A stretch of 64,000 nt of DNA from Lewinellaceae bacterium (GCA_020636095.1 JACJYN010000003.1:806001-870000), one strand, 5' to 3'; shown: positions 1 through 8,608, counted from the stretch's first letter. The notes: generated from the letters alone by a model not told the origin. Program-made: numbers and translations.

Positions 1-2
1 AT

Positions 3-449
3 GTGGTGACGATATACAATCGCAAAGCGATTGCCTCCACTTCCACCTCCGGCTCCCGCCCCTCCGTTGCCGTGCGTGAGGATGGGCCTCCCGCTTCACC
101 CACTCATTCCGCTCCCCGGCCCGCAGCCGCCAACAACCTTTCCTCTTCCATCCCTCGCGAACCGGAGCCCGCCGCTGCCGATCCCAACGACTGGTCTCCC
201 TTCCCCAAGGTGGCTCCCGATGAAAAAGGCAGTATCGTCGTAAAATACTTCCTTCCACAGAACTGTGATGTAACCGTACAGCTGATCAGCCCCCAATGGA
301 AGGAAATGGCCCGCATCGAATTTCCCCGTCAATCCAATGGCGAGCACATCAAAAGCCTGGACCTTAGCCGGGCGCCTTCGGGGCGCTACCTGCTCGTCGT
401 CAAAGGCAACAGCAAGTTGGTACGCCGCTTTCAGGTGTTGGTGCCTTGA
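3..449 (+). CDS. C-terminal part of a secreted protein, T9SS-type sorting domain (5' end outside window)
   Basis: The frame is open from the first bases, so the true start probably lies upstream of the window. About 50 residues rich in Pro, Ala and Ser form a linker. The last ~80 residues look like a type 9 secretion C-terminal domain: a strand around KYFLPQNCDVTVQL, then GEHIKSLDLS, then SGRYLLVVKG and a final basic-hydrophobic strand ending at VLVP. In Bacteroidota such domains direct export across the outer membrane and are removed at the surface. The cargo function cannot be read because the N-terminal portion is missing. Assignment rests on pattern resemblance to type A sorting domains. 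Confidence 0.6.
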   Translation: MVTIYNRKAIASTSTSGSRPSVAVREDGPPASPTHSAPRPAAANNLSSSIPREPEPAAADPNDWSPFPKVAPDEKGSIVVKYFLPQNCDVTVQLISPQWKEMARIEFPRQSNGEHIKSLDLSRAPSGRYLLVVKGNSKLVRRFQVLVP

Positions 450-490
450 GGGTTTCGTTGATTGCAGGCAACCACAAAGACAAAGTTTTG

Positions 491-498
491 TAGCTTTG
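491..498 (+). promoter_or_regulatory. -7 box (TAnnTTTG) for polyprenyl synthase
   Basis: TAGCTTTG matches the Bacteroidota -7 consensus TAnnTTTG and lies 19 bases before the ATG at 518, giving a leader of roughly 15 nt. No well-spaced -33 TTG was seen; the nearest is about 26 bases upstream. Confidence 0.45.
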
Positions 499-517
499 GG
501 CGACCAAAACCAAAAGC

Positions 518-1492
518 ATGGCGAAGTCGCTCAATACCATCAAAGGGCCGATCGATGAAGAGCTCAAGGTGTTCGAAACCCGCTTCCGGGAAGCAATGCG
601 GAGCCCAGTCCCTCTGTTGGATAAAATTACTTTCTATATCGTCCGCCGTAAAGGCAAGCAGGTGCGGCCCATGTTCGTATTTTTAGCAGCCAAAGCCTGC
701 GGTGGCGTCACCGACGCTACCTATACCGCCGCTTCGCTGGTGGAACTGCTCCATACCGCCACCCTGGTTCACGATGATGTGGTCGACGATTCTTACGAAC
801 GCCGGGGCTTTTTCTCCATTAATGCCCTTTGGAAAAACAAAATTGCCGTATTGGTGGGCGACTACCTCTTCTCCCAGGGTATGTTGCTGGCCCTTCGGAG
901 CAAACAATACTTGCTTTTAGAAATCGTCTCCGACGCAGTAAAGGCCATGAGTGAAGGAGAACTGCTCCAGATAGAAAAGGCCCGCCGGCTGGATATCGAG
1001 GAAAAAGTATACTATGAGATCATCCGGCAGAAAACGGCTTCCCTTATTGCTGCTGCTTGTAGTGCCGGGGCTGCTTCGGCCACCACCGATGAAGAACAGG
1101 TGGAGCGCATGCGCCAGTTCGGGGAAAAGATCGGCATCGCCTTTCAGATTCGGGACGACCTCTTCGATTTCGGTACCGATGATGTCGGTAAGCCCCTGGG
1201 CATCGACATCAAAGAGAAAAAATTGACCCTGCCGCTGATCTACGCTCTGCGGCAGGCTTCCAAAGCGGACCGCCGCCGGGTGATCAACACCATCCGCCGC
1301 CATAGCGACAAACCCGATAAAGTGCAGGAGGTGGTGGAGTTTGTCCGGGACAGCGGCGGGCTGGAGTATGCCCGCAAAGCGATGCAGGACTACCGCAGCC
1401 AGGCCTTCGCGTTGCTGCAGTCCTTCCCGGAGTCTCCCGCGCGGCAGTCACTGGCTGATCTGGTTACTTTTGTGACGGAGCGGAAGAAGTAG
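518..1492 (+). CDS. All-trans polyprenyl diphosphate synthase
   Basis: Trans-prenyltransferase that condenses isopentenyl diphosphate onto allylic diphosphates to make the polyprenyl chain of menaquinone (IspB/octaprenyl-synthase type). At 324 aa it has the usual family length. The first aspartate-rich motif is in LVHDDVVDDSYERRG (residues ~88-102) and the second in QIRDDLFDF (~216-224); both bind Mg-diphosphate. Lysines in RRKGKQVRP match the substrate-binding region near the N terminus. It is a soluble cytoplasmic enzyme. Start is the ATG just downstream of a TAnnTTTG box. It is convergent with the NfeD-like gene. Chain length (C30-C40) cannot be deduced by eye. Family assignment is firm. 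Confidence 0.92.
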   Translation: MAKSLNTIKGPIDEELKVFETRFREAMRSPVPLLDKITFYIVRRKGKQVRPMFVFLAAKACGGVTDATYTAASLVELLHTATLVHDDVVDDSYERRGFFSINALWKNKIAVLVGDYLFSQGMLLALRSKQYLLLEIVSDAVKAMSEGELLQIEKARRLDIEEKVYYEIIRQKTASLIAAACSAGAASATTDEEQVERMRQFGEKIGIAFQIRDDLFDFGTDDVGKPLGIDIKEKKLTLPLIYALRQASKADRRRVINTIRRHSDKPDKVQEVVEFVRDSGGLEYARKAMQDYRSQAFALLQSFPESPARQSLADLVTFVTERKK

Positions 1493-1516
1493 AGGGCTGA
1501 TGGAGGGCTATTGTTA

Positions 1517-2131
1517 TTAGACCCTCGACCCTTTCTGCCCCTCATGAGGGTAGCCCTCATCTTCGAGGGGTTCCACCAGTACCACTCGGCCATCGATCAC
1601 GCCGATGATGCGTACCGGAACACCGGGCTTCAGTTCGCCGCCGCCGGTGATGGCTTCCAGTTCGTAAGGGGCGCCGCGGAGGTTGAGGTGTACTTTGCCG
1701 AAGCCGTTCCGATGGGGAGGGATGGGTTCCAGCACTCTGCCGGTGCTTTCCATGAGTTGTTCAGAGCCCAGGTTGCGGCCGGGAGCCATCCGGAGAAAAA
1801 ACCGGGCCAGCCCCTTGGTGAAGGCGGCCGCCAGCAAGCCTCCGGCAATAGCGGATAGTAGGATGGCAGGTAAGCCAACGGGCTGATAGCTGAGTAAAAG
1901 GGCCAACCAGCCGAAGGCGGTTGAAAAGGTAAGTACCCTTCGGGGGGTAAAAATCGGGACGGAACGGTGTTCGCTTTCTGTCCCACCGGCCTGGGATAGT
2001 TCATACAGGCTTAGGGCCGAGAGGATAGCCAGGAGCAGGCTGGAGACGATCGCCACCAACCAGAACACCTGCTGAGCCCAATTTTGGGCTTCCCACCAAT
2101 CTCCGAATAGAGTAAAATGCATAGTACGCAT
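1517..2131 (-). CDS. NfeD-like membrane protein with C-terminal OB-fold
   Basis: A 204-aa protein with a hydrophobic segment at residues ~22-46 and two more at ~70-107. It is followed by a soluble region (~125-190) with the pattern LMESTGRVLEPIPPHRNGFGKV and later GVPVRIIGVIDGRVVLVEPL, typical of the NfeD C-terminal OB-fold. NfeD proteins usually accompany stomatin/flotillin-type membrane proteins; no partner is visible next to it here. The family is membrane-associated with an unclear biochemical role. A second in-frame ATG lies three codons downstream of the chosen start. The prs gene is divergent from it. Other short NfeD/DUF-type membrane proteins remain possible. Confidence 0.65.
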   Translation of the reverse strand: MRTMHFTLFGDWWEAQNWAQQVFWLVAIVSSLLLAILSALSLYELSQAGGTESEHRSVPIFTPRRVLTFSTAFGWLALLLSYQPVGLPAILLSAIAGGLLAAAFTKGLARFFLRMAPGRNLGSEQLMESTGRVLEPIPPHRNGFGKVHLNLRGAPYELEAITGGGELKPGVPVRIIGVIDGRVVLVEPLEDEGYPHEGQKGSRV

Positions 2132-2299
2132 TATTTAGCCCGATCGTAGAACCTGAATACGCCTGGAAAGGTAGATCATACCGGGCAACAATCATTATGT
2201 GTTCGACCAAAAAGCGGGGTTTATCGGCAAAAACGAAGGCTTTTGGGAATGCCGCCGGGGAATGATCGAAAAATCCAGGGATTAATGGCCGATTGTCCT

Positions 2300-2307
2300 T
2301 ACCTTTG
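2300..2307 (+). promoter_or_regulatory. -7 box for prs; helps fix its start
   Basis: TACCTTTG fits TAnnTTTG. Transcription would begin about 2312-2315, downstream of the longest possible in-frame start at 2293. Translation therefore most likely starts at the ATG at 2320, with a leader of only a few bases. Confidence 0.5.
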
Positions 2308-2319
2308 CCGACAAGTTTA

Positions 2320-3267
2320 ATGTCCATGAATCCAATGATCGAAGTAAAGCTTTTTTCCGGGACGACGTCGGAATATCTGGCCAAGAACATTGCAGAATAC
2401 TACGGCCATCCCCTGGGTGACATCAAAGTATACCGCTTTAGTGACGGGGAGATGCAACCGACGATCAACGAGTCGGTCCGGGGAGCTTACGTCTTTTTTA
2501 TTCAATCTACCTACGCTCCGGCGGAAAACCTGATGGAACTGCTGCTCATGATCGATGCGGCCAAACGGGCGTCTGCCGGATATATTTCTGCGGTGATCCC
2601 CTATTTTGGTTATGCCCGGCAAGACCGGAAAGACAAACCACGGGTACCCATTTCCGCCAAGTTGTGCGCCAATCTGCTACAAGCGGCCGGCGCCAACCGG
2701 ATCATGACCATGGACTTTCACGCCGACCAGATACAAGGCTTCTTTGACATTCCGGTCGACCACCTCAAAAGCGAGGCCATTTACGTACCGTACTTACAAG
2801 AGATGGACCTCAGTAATGTGATCTTCGCCTCTCCCGATGTGGGCGGCGTGAAAAGAGCGCGCACTTACGCCAAACACTTCAGCCGAAACCTGGTGATTTG
2901 TGATAAGTACCGGAAACGGGCCAATGAGATCGCAGAAATGACCGTAATCGGTGACGTACAGGATGCAGACGTCATCCTGGTCGATGACCTGGTCGATACC
3001 GCCGGCACGCTTTGCCGCGCCGCTAAAATCCTGATCGAAAAGGGCGCCCGCAGCGTACGGGCTATGTGTACGCACCCGGTCCTCTCCGGAGACGCCTACC
3101 AAAAAATAGAAGATTCTATGCTGGACGAATTGCTTGTCTGTGACACCATCCCGTTGAGGGAGAAATCCAGTAAAATAAAGGTGTTGTCCACTGCAAAACT
3201 CTTCTCGCGCGCCATCCGCAATACCCACGAACACCGCTCTATTTCCGCTCTTTTTGTGGGAGGTTGA
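2320..3267 (+). CDS. prs: Ribose-phosphate diphosphokinase
   Basis: Makes phosphoribosyl diphosphate (PRPP) from ribose 5-phosphate and ATP, feeding purine, pyrimidine, His, Trp and NAD synthesis; cytoplasmic. N-terminal residues (IEVKLFSGTTSEYLAKNIA) and the RFSDGEMQPTINESVRG region match class I PRPP synthetases. FGYARQDRKDKPR is the ATP flexible loop. DADVILVDDLVDTAGTL is the PRPP-binding loop with its paired acidic residues. Length is ~315 aa, normal for the family. The start at 2320 is chosen over an upstream non-ATG codon because the -7 box overlaps that region; ATGs at 2326 and 2335 are also possible. rplY follows in the same direction with its own promoter box. Confidence 0.95.
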   Translation: MSMNPMIEVKLFSGTTSEYLAKNIAEYYGHPLGDIKVYRFSDGEMQPTINESVRGAYVFFIQSTYAPAENLMELLLMIDAAKRASAGYISAVIPYFGYARQDRKDKPRVPISAKLCANLLQAAGANRIMTMDFHADQIQGFFDIPVDHLKSEAIYVPYLQEMDLSNVIFASPDVGGVKRARTYAKHFSRNLVICDKYRKRANEIAEMTVIGDVQDADVILVDDLVDTAGTLCRAAKILIEKGARSVRAMCTHPVLSGDAYQKIEDSMLDELLVCDTIPLREKSSKIKVLSTAKLFSRAIRNTHEHRSISALFVGG

Positions 3268-3318
3268 AACTTTGGGCATTTTCAAAAAATCATGTTTCCC
3301 TTTTTAAATAAAAATCTC

Positions 3319-3326
3319 TATCTTTG
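3319..3326 (+). promoter_or_regulatory. -7 box for rplY
   Basis: TATCTTTG matches TAnnTTTG in an AT-rich stretch after prs. It lies 63 bases upstream of the rplY ATG, implying an untranslated leader of about 55-60 nt. No clear -33 TTG at standard spacing. Confidence 0.5.
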
Positions 3327-3389
3327 CGTGCCTTTTTGGAATTAAAGGCTCATAACAGTAGAAAGCATTAACGACAAAGTCGATAAATC

Positions 3390-4028
3390 ATGGAAGTAGT
3401 TGCTATAAGCGGACAGTTGCGCACCGACCTCGGCAAGAAAGCCACCAAGGCAGTTAGAAACGGAGGTATGATCCCCTGTGTGCTTTACGGAGGAGATGAA
3501 ATCATCCATTTCTCTACCAACCTGAAAGGCGTTCGCGACCTCATCTATACGCCTAACTTTAAGGTCGCAGAAGTTGCGATCGACGGGCAGGTGTACAAGT
3601 GTTTCATCAAAGATATTCAATGGCATCCGGTAACGGATGAGATTGTCCATCTCGATTTCCTCCGCCTCATCGAAGGCGTACCGGTCAAAGTTGAAGTGCC
3701 GCTGCGTTTCAATGGGGTTTCACCGGGCGTTAAGAATGGCGGTAAGCTGATCCAGAAGTTGCGCCGGGTTAAAATCCGGACGACCCCGGAACACCTCATC
3801 GGCGAACTGAATGTCGATATTTCCAAGCTTCTGCTCAATCAATCCATCCGGGTTCGGGATATCGAGCGCGGACGCGACAATATCGATGTGTTGAATTCCC
3901 CGGGTGTACCGGTTGCTTCGGTTGAAGTGCCACGTGCACTGCGTTCCGCCACGGCCGCTGCTGAGAAAGCCGGAGAAGGGGAAGAGGAAGAAGAAGGCGC
4001 ATCCGAGGAAGGAGCGGGCGAGGAGTAG
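3390..4028 (+). CDS. rplY: 50S ribosomal protein L25 (CTC-type, two domains)
   Basis: Binds 5S rRNA in the large ribosomal subunit. The N-terminal ~95 residues are the L25 beta-barrel (ISGQLRTDLGKKATKAVRNG, then PCVLYGG and HPVTDEIVHLDFLRL). The next ~90 residues form the TL5/CTC C-terminal domain (VEVPLRFNGVSPGVKNGGKL onward). The protein ends in a glutamate-rich tail (EKAGEGEEEEEGASEEGAGEE region), common in Bacteroidota versions. At 212 aa it is of the longer, general-stress-protein Ctc type. It has its own promoter box and is followed by a strong hairpin terminator. prs-rplY adjacency is also common in other phyla. Confidence 0.95.
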   Translation: MEVVAISGQLRTDLGKKATKAVRNGGMIPCVLYGGDEIIHFSTNLKGVRDLIYTPNFKVAEVAIDGQVYKCFIKDIQWHPVTDEIVHLDFLRLIEGVPVKVEVPLRFNGVSPGVKNGGKLIQKLRRVKIRTTPEHLIGELNVDISKLLLNQSIRVRDIERGRDNIDVLNSPGVPVASVEVPRALRSATAAAEKAGEGEEEEEGASEEGAGEE

Positions 4029-4119
4029 GATTCTCACTTCGAATATTTTCTTGCTTTGGCGAGCAAAGAGCCGGATTAAACGTGTACGCTTTGTCAAAGT
4101 ATCCTGGTTTTCATGGACC

Positions 4120-4161
4120 CGAAAGAGGTGCAGAAGCGCTAAACGCTTTGCACCTCTTTCG
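4120..4161 (+). terminator. Hairpin terminator after rplY
   Basis: CGAAAGAGGTGCA and AAGCG pair with CGCTT and TGCACCTCTTTCG around a CTAAA loop, with a single bulged G. This gives a ~18-bp stem about 90 bases after the rplY stop. A T-containing tail (GTCATTTG) follows. It lies between two co-directional genes. Confidence 0.7.
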
Positions 4162-4183
4162 TCATTTGTACGAATAAGTACCT

Positions 4184-4957
4184 ATGCCTATGCTTCACAC
4201 TACCTTGGTTCAGACAGCCCTGCATTGGGAAGATAAAAAAGCCAATCTGGAACAGCTGGGCCGAAAACTATCCGCCTTGTCTGTTCAGACGGATTTGGCC
4301 GTACTGCCGGAAATGTTTACTACCGGTTTTACGATGAATGCCCAGCCGCTGGCCGAGCCTACCGAAGGGCCTACCTATGAGTGGATGGCCAATCAGGCAA
4401 GGCGCCTCGGCGCTGTGGTGACGGGCAGCTTCATCGCCGAAGAGGGGGGGAGCTACTTCAACCGCCTGCTCTGGGTCCGGCCGGATGGTAGTTACGAGCA
4501 ATACGACAAGCGCCACCTCTTCACCCTGGCGGGCGAGCACGAGCATTATGCGCCTGGCGATCAGCGGCTCATTGTTGAACTGAATGGCTGGAAGGTAATG
4601 CCCCTCATTTGCTATGACCTGCGCTTTCCCGTTTGGGCCCGCAATGTGGAGCATTACGATCTGCTGATTTACGTCGCCAACTGGCCTGAAATGCGCCGCC
4701 AGGCCTGGCGGGCCCTGCTGGCAGCCCGCGCCATCGAGAACCAGGCCTTCACACTGGGCGTCAACCGCGTCGGTAAAGACGGCAATGGCTTTCCCTACAC
4801 CGGTAATTCTTCCGCTTTCGACTATGCCGGCGAAGAACTGCTCCACGCCTCTAATGTAGAGGGCCTGTTTACCGTTCAGCTCGACTATGATAAACAGCAG
4901 GAATTTCGGGAGAAGCTCCGGTTTCTGGCCGACCAGGATGCGTTTGAAATCAGGTGA
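4184..4957 (+). CDS. Carbon-nitrogen hydrolase, omega-amidase (YafV/Nit2) type
   Basis: Member of the nitrilase superfamily, probably hydrolysing alpha-keto acid amides such as 2-oxoglutaramate. The catalytic triad is visible: Glu in VLPEMFTTGF (~43-52), Lys in YDKRHLF (~109-115), and Cys in PLICYDLRFPVW (~145-156). AARAIENQAFTLGVNRVG is the conserved C-terminal region. At 257 aa it has the length of YafV/Nit2. The predicted location is cytoplasmic; no signal peptide. Two ATGs lie at the 5' end (4184 and 4190). It lies alone, between the rplY terminator and an NlpC/P60 gene. The precise amide substrate is inferred from family membership. Confidence 0.85.
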   Translation: MPMLHTTLVQTALHWEDKKANLEQLGRKLSALSVQTDLAVLPEMFTTGFTMNAQPLAEPTEGPTYEWMANQARRLGAVVTGSFIAEEGGSYFNRLLWVRPDGSYEQYDKRHLFTLAGEHEHYAPGDQRLIVELNGWKVMPLICYDLRFPVWARNVEHYDLLIYVANWPEMRRQAWRALLAARAIENQAFTLGVNRVGKDGNGFPYTGNSSAFDYAGEELLHASNVEGLFTVQLDYDKQQEFREKLRFLADQDAFEIR

Positions 4958-5196
4958 GAAGGAGTATCTGCCCGGACAATTTCAGCCCTTCCCATTTTGT
5001 TTTATAAACAGAGCGTTAAGGAATTCTCCGGCCAAGGCTTTTTTCAGAAGTTAAATCTACGAGCCATATTGTTACCCACAGATAGGCCATCCTACCGTCT
5101 GTTTCTTAACACAACCCTCACATTTTTTAAAAAATAAAACCTAAGCCAGGGCCGTTTATTAGGTCATTCTAATCACCTCCCAATCCAATTTGCCCT

Positions 5197-5739
5197 ATGT
5201 TCAAATCTTTTGTGAGGACTATCGTACTTTTTTCATTTCTTGTCTTTACCCTTTCGCGTTGCGCCTTATTTACGGAGGCAGGTGGCGTCAGCGGGCCCCG
5301 CAATCCTTCACGAGCCGGCACGAGCACCCATACGGATACGAGGGTTGAAACCGTAACGCCAAAGAGAAAGGAGGTGGTTGACTTCGCCAAAAAACAGCTG
5401 GGCGCCAAATATCGGGCCGGTGGCAAGAGCCCCGGCGGCTTCGACTGTTCGGGGCTGACCTACTATGTAATGAAAAACTTCGATGTCACCCTTTCGCCCA
5501 GTTCCCGCTATCAGGCCAAGGAGGGTAAAAAGATTCGGGTGGAGGATGCACAGCCCGGTGACCTCATCTTTTTCAAGCGCAGCGCCGCCGGAGAGGTTTT
5601 CCATGTAGCCATGGTGGTGCGCAATACCCGGGAAGGCATCGAAGTGATTCACAGCACCTCCCGGGGGGTGGTCATCGATAATATTTCCAAATCGAGCTAC
5701 TGGGAGCCGAAGATATATTCGGCGCGGGAGGTGCTGTAA
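5197..5739 (+). CDS. NlpC/P60 peptidoglycan endopeptidase, lipoprotein
   Basis: Cell-wall hydrolase cleaving peptide stems. The N terminus has a basic residue and hydrophobic core ending in TLSRCALF, a plausible lipobox with Cys at ~22. A Thr/Ser/Pro-rich linker follows. The NlpC/P60 domain covers ~60-180: the catalytic Cys in GGFDCSGLTYYVM, the His in VFHVAMVV, and the third polar residue around EVIHSTSRG. At 180 aa it resembles short single-domain family members such as Spr/NlpC. It is expected in the periplasm, anchored by lipid. Neighbours do not form an obvious operon; a weak GC hairpin (5749-5767) follows the stop. Confidence 0.88.
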   Translation: MFKSFVRTIVLFSFLVFTLSRCALFTEAGGVSGPRNPSRAGTSTHTDTRVETVTPKRKEVVDFAKKQLGAKYRAGGKSPGGFDCSGLTYYVMKNFDVTLSPSSRYQAKEGKKIRVEDAQPGDLIFFKRSAAGEVFHVAMVVRNTREGIEVIHSTSRGVVIDNISKSSYWEPKIYSAREVL

Positions 5740-5850
5740 ATCTGGTGCCGGAGGGGTAACTCCTCCGCCGAAATAGCCAGGTGGAGTTCTTTTTATCCTG
5801 CTTCGGCCACCGAATCCCGCCCGGAGCGGATCATATCTCACCATTTTTTG

Positions 5851-5858
5851 TATTTTCG
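5851..5858 (+). promoter_or_regulatory. Possible -7 box for adk
   Basis: TATTTTCG is one base off TAnnTTTG and lies ~64 bases before the adk ATG. Weak, listed because the same spacing is seen at rplY, glyS and odhB. Confidence 0.25.
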
Positions 5859-5921
5859 CTTCTTCCGCAAGCAAAGCGGAGAATCCGTGTACAATGTATT
5901 TGACTAAACCACAGCAACTAC

Positions 5922-6494
5922 ATGATCAATCTAATACTCTTTGGCCCTCCGGGCTCCGGGAAAGGCACTCAGGCTGCCCGGCTCGTTGAAAAGTACGAGC
6001 TGCTGCATATCTCCACCGGCGATCTTTTCCGCTATGAGATGGGCAATAATACCCCGCTGGGGCAGGAAGCGAAAAGTTATATCGAAAAGGGAGAACTGGT
6101 GCCCGATGAGGTAACCGTCGGTATGCTGCGCAATAAGGTGGAAGCTAACATCGATGTAGAAGGTTATATCTTCGACGGCTTCCCACGCACCATTCCCCAG
6201 GCCGATGCGCTGGATAACCTGCTGGCTGAGAACGGCAATGATATTTCTCTTCTAGCCATGTTGGACGTGCCCGATGACGAACTGGTCAAACGCCTGTTGC
6301 TGCGGGGAGAAACCTCCGGCCGCGCCGATGATGTCGACGAGTCCATCATCCGCAACCGGATCGAAGTCTACAAAAGTGAGACCACTCCCGTTTTTGACTA
6401 TTACGCCAGGAAAGGCAAGGCCGCTAAAGTGCACGGTGTGGGGAGTATTGATGATATTTTTGACCGGCTCTGCGCCGAGATCGACCGCTTTTAA
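5922..6494 (+). CDS. adk: Adenylate kinase
   Basis: Catalyses AMP + ATP to 2 ADP in the cytoplasm. The Walker A loop is GPPGSGKGT at residues 7-15. AMP-binding elements are HISTGDLFR (~30-38) and FDGFPRT (~84-90). The lid region is short (LRGETSGRADDVDESIIRNR) and lacks the zinc-binding Cys cluster. At 190 aa it is the short-lid form. The start is the ATG giving MINLILFGPPGSGKG, with no upstream in-frame candidate. It is convergent with the nagB fusion gene; a foldback repeat separates their 3' ends. Confidence 0.96.
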   Translation: MINLILFGPPGSGKGTQAARLVEKYELLHISTGDLFRYEMGNNTPLGQEAKSYIEKGELVPDEVTVGMLRNKVEANIDVEGYIFDGFPRTIPQADALDNLLAENGNDISLLAMLDVPDDELVKRLLLRGETSGRADDVDESIIRNRIEVYKSETTPVFDYYARKGKAAKVHGVGSIDDIFDRLCAEIDRF

Positions 6495-6550
6495 CCGGAG
6501 GGCTGTCGATCCCGGCGGCCTATAGCCTGCTCTAACCAAATTTTTCGTAA

Positions 6551-6664
6551 CTATTTAGGTGTTTCGGTTTTATGGTGTCCCGGTATTGCGGCCGGAGGCT
6601 CACAGAGGCGCTGCAACTGCCTGGCCACAAAACCATAATGCCGAAATACCATAATACCTAAATA
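6551..6664. repeat. Imperfect foldback repeat between convergent genes
   Basis: CTATTTAGGT (6551-6560) is matched by ACCTAAATAG (6655-6664). Inside these, TTTCGG and TTATGG on the left recur inverted as CCATAA and CCGAAA on the right, offset by ~8 bases. The 114-bp unit fills most of the gap between adk and the nagB fusion. It could act as a bidirectional terminator, or be a small mobile foldback element; no clear target duplication is seen. Confidence 0.6.
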
Positions 6665-6688
6665 GGTACAATTTTTCTTTTTCTACAG

Positions 6689-8608
6689 TTAGTCCTCAAA
6701 CTTCCAGCGCCGGAAAGTTTCCATGGCTTCGTATTCCGCCAGGCCCAGGCTGCGGTAGTCCTGAGCGGTTGCCTGGTTGCGGTCCTCGGCGCGCTGCCAG
6801 AATTCCCGTTCATCGGTTCCGGGGAAGGGAGGCCGGTCTTTCTGCGACTGGTGCATGAAGATGGCCTGGCGTTTTTTGCGGAGCTCCGCCGGGCTGAGCG
6901 GCACCGCCATTTCGATCTCGTGTACCGGCCATTCGTGCCAGGCGCCCCGGTAGAGCCACAGCCAGCAGTCTTTGAGCCAGGACTGTCCTTTCATCTTTTC
7001 AAAAGCGCCGAAGATGGCCTCCATACATACGCGATGGGTGCCGTGGGGGTCGGCCAGGTCGCCGGCGGCGTAGACCTGATGCGGTTTTATCTGCTCCAAC
7101 AGGGAAGCTACGACTTCGATATCCTCATCACCCAACGGCCTTTTTCTCGGGCTGCCTGTTTCATAAAAAGGCATATCCAGGAAGTGGATGTGGTCGTCAT
7201 CCAGGCCACAGAAGCGGGCGGCTGCCCGTGCTTCCCCTCTGCGGATAATGCCCTTGATGCGGCGTATTTCTGCCGAATCCGCTTCTCCGGATCCTTTTTG
7301 ATCCAGAAAGTCCATCATACTGGTATACTGAGCCTGCATTTTGGCGACGACATCGTTGTCGCCGCTCACCGTTTCCTGGAGAAATTCGATGAAGCGGAGC
7401 GCGTCATGGTCATGGACGGCGATGTTGCCGGAGGTCTGATAGGCTACGTGTACTTCGTGGCCCTGGTCGACCAGGCGCAGGAAGGTTCCTCCCATAGAGA
7501 TGACATCATCATCGGGATGCGGGCTGAAAATGACCACTCTTTTTCGGGCGGGTTTGGCCCGTTCGGGCCGGGTCGTGTCATCGGCATTGGGCTTACCGCC
7601 AGGCCAGCCGGTGATGGTGTGCTGGAGGCGGTTAAAAATGCGGATGTTGATATCGTAGGCGGAAGCATGCTCGATGATGAGGTCGCTAAGGCTATTCTCA
7701 GCATAGTCCTCATCGGTCAGCTTCAGGATGGGCTTATCCAGCTTTTCAGACAACCAAACGACGGCCTGGCAGATCAGGTCTTCGTCCCAATTGCACATGC
7801 CGATGAGCCAGGGCGCCTGGAAGCGGGCCAGTTCGCTGGCGGCGCTCTGATCCAGATAGGCCTTCACATTGGGGTGTTTCTGAAGAAAAGTAGACGGCAC
7901 TGAGGCGGTCACCTCTCCTTCGATGGCTCGTTTCAGGACGGCGGCCTTGTGGTCGCCCCAGGCCAGCAGGTAGATCGTCTTGGCCTTCATGATGCTTTTG
8001 ATGCCCATGGTAATGGCGCGGTAGGGCACATCATCCTCATGGGGGAAATCCTTAAGTGCATCTTTGCGGGTGATGGCGTCGAGGCGGACCAGGCGGGTTT
8101 CGGAATGCTCCCAGGAACCCGGTTCGTTGAAACCAATGTGGCCGGTCCGGCCGATACCCAGCAGCTGAATATCCAACCCTCCCTGGGCGTCGATCTCCTT
8201 CTCGTAGGCAGCACAGTAGCTCTCTACCTTTTCCATGGGAATGGTGCCATCCGGGATGTGAATGTTTTCCGGCTTGATGTCCACATGGTCGAAAAGATAT
8301 TCGTGCATAAAGCGAACATAACTCTGCGGGGCATCGGGTTGCAGGGGGTAGTACTCATCCAGGTTGAAGGTGACCACATTCCGAAAGCTAAGCCCTTCTT
8401 CGCGGTGCATGCGCACCAATTCCTGGTACACCTGGATAGGTGAGGAACCGGTAGCCAGGCCGAGTACGATTTTTTCGCCTTCCTGCTGTTTTTGCCGGAT
8501 GGACAGAGCAATGGACTGGGCGACATGGCAACATCCGTCAGCGGCGGACTTCCATACTTTTACGGGAATTTTTTCAAGAGATTTAAGTTGGTAACGTAGG
8601 CGCTCCAT
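6689..8608 (-). CDS. nagB: Glucosamine-6-phosphate deaminase fused to LmbE/PIG-L-type deacetylase domain
   Basis: The N-terminal ~260 residues are a NagB domain: LGLATGSSPIQVYQELV is the phosphate-binding loop, TFNLDEYYPL holds a catalytic acid, and GIGRTGHIGFNEPGS precedes the active-site region. NagB converts glucosamine 6-phosphate to fructose 6-phosphate and ammonia. From ~355 onward an LmbE/PIG-L fold begins with VVIFSPHPDDDVISMGG, whose HPDD residues bind zinc; DLADPHGTHRVC supplies further ligands. This two-domain form (~640 aa) is familiar in Bacteroidota, but the role of the second domain is not settled. The ATG at 8608 is chosen; the longer frame starts with TTG. GACATTTG at 8640-8633, a near-match to the -7 box, supports that choice. 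Confidence 0.9.
   Translation of the reverse strand: MERLRYQLKSLEKIPVKVWKSAADGCCHVAQSIALSIRQKQQEGEKIVLGLATGSSPIQVYQELVRMHREEGLSFRNVVTFNLDEYYPLQPDAPQSYVRFMHEYLFDHVDIKPENIHIPDGTIPMEKVESYCAAYEKEIDAQGGLDIQLLGIGRTGHIGFNEPGSWEHSETRLVRLDAITRKDALKDFPHEDDVPYRAITMGIKSIMKAKTIYLLAWGDHKAAVLKRAIEGEVTASVPSTFLQKHPNVKAYLDQSAASELARFQAPWLIGMCNWDEDLICQAVVWLSEKLDKPILKLTDEDYAENSLSDLIIEHASAYDINIRIFNRLQHTITGWPGGKPNADDTTRPERAKPARKRVVIFSPHPDDDVISMGGTFLRLVDQGHEVHVAYQTSGNIAVHDHDALRFIEFLQETVSGDNDVVAKMQAQYTSMMDFLDQKGSGEADSAEIRRIKGIIRRGEARAAARFCGLDDDHIHFLDMPFYETGSPRKRPLGDEDIEVVASLLEQIKPHQVYAAGDLADPHGTHRVCMEAIFGAFEKMKGQSWLKDCWLWLYRGAWHEWPVHEIEMAVPLSPAELRKKRQAIFMHQSQKDRPPFPGTDEREFWQRAEDRNQATAQDYRSLGLAEYEAMETFRRWKFED

Noticed and set aside
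6851..7903. 350-codon plus-strand frame opposite nagB
   Set aside because: Shadow of a high-GC coding region; no family resemblance, and the minus-strand product is clearly NagB-LmbE.
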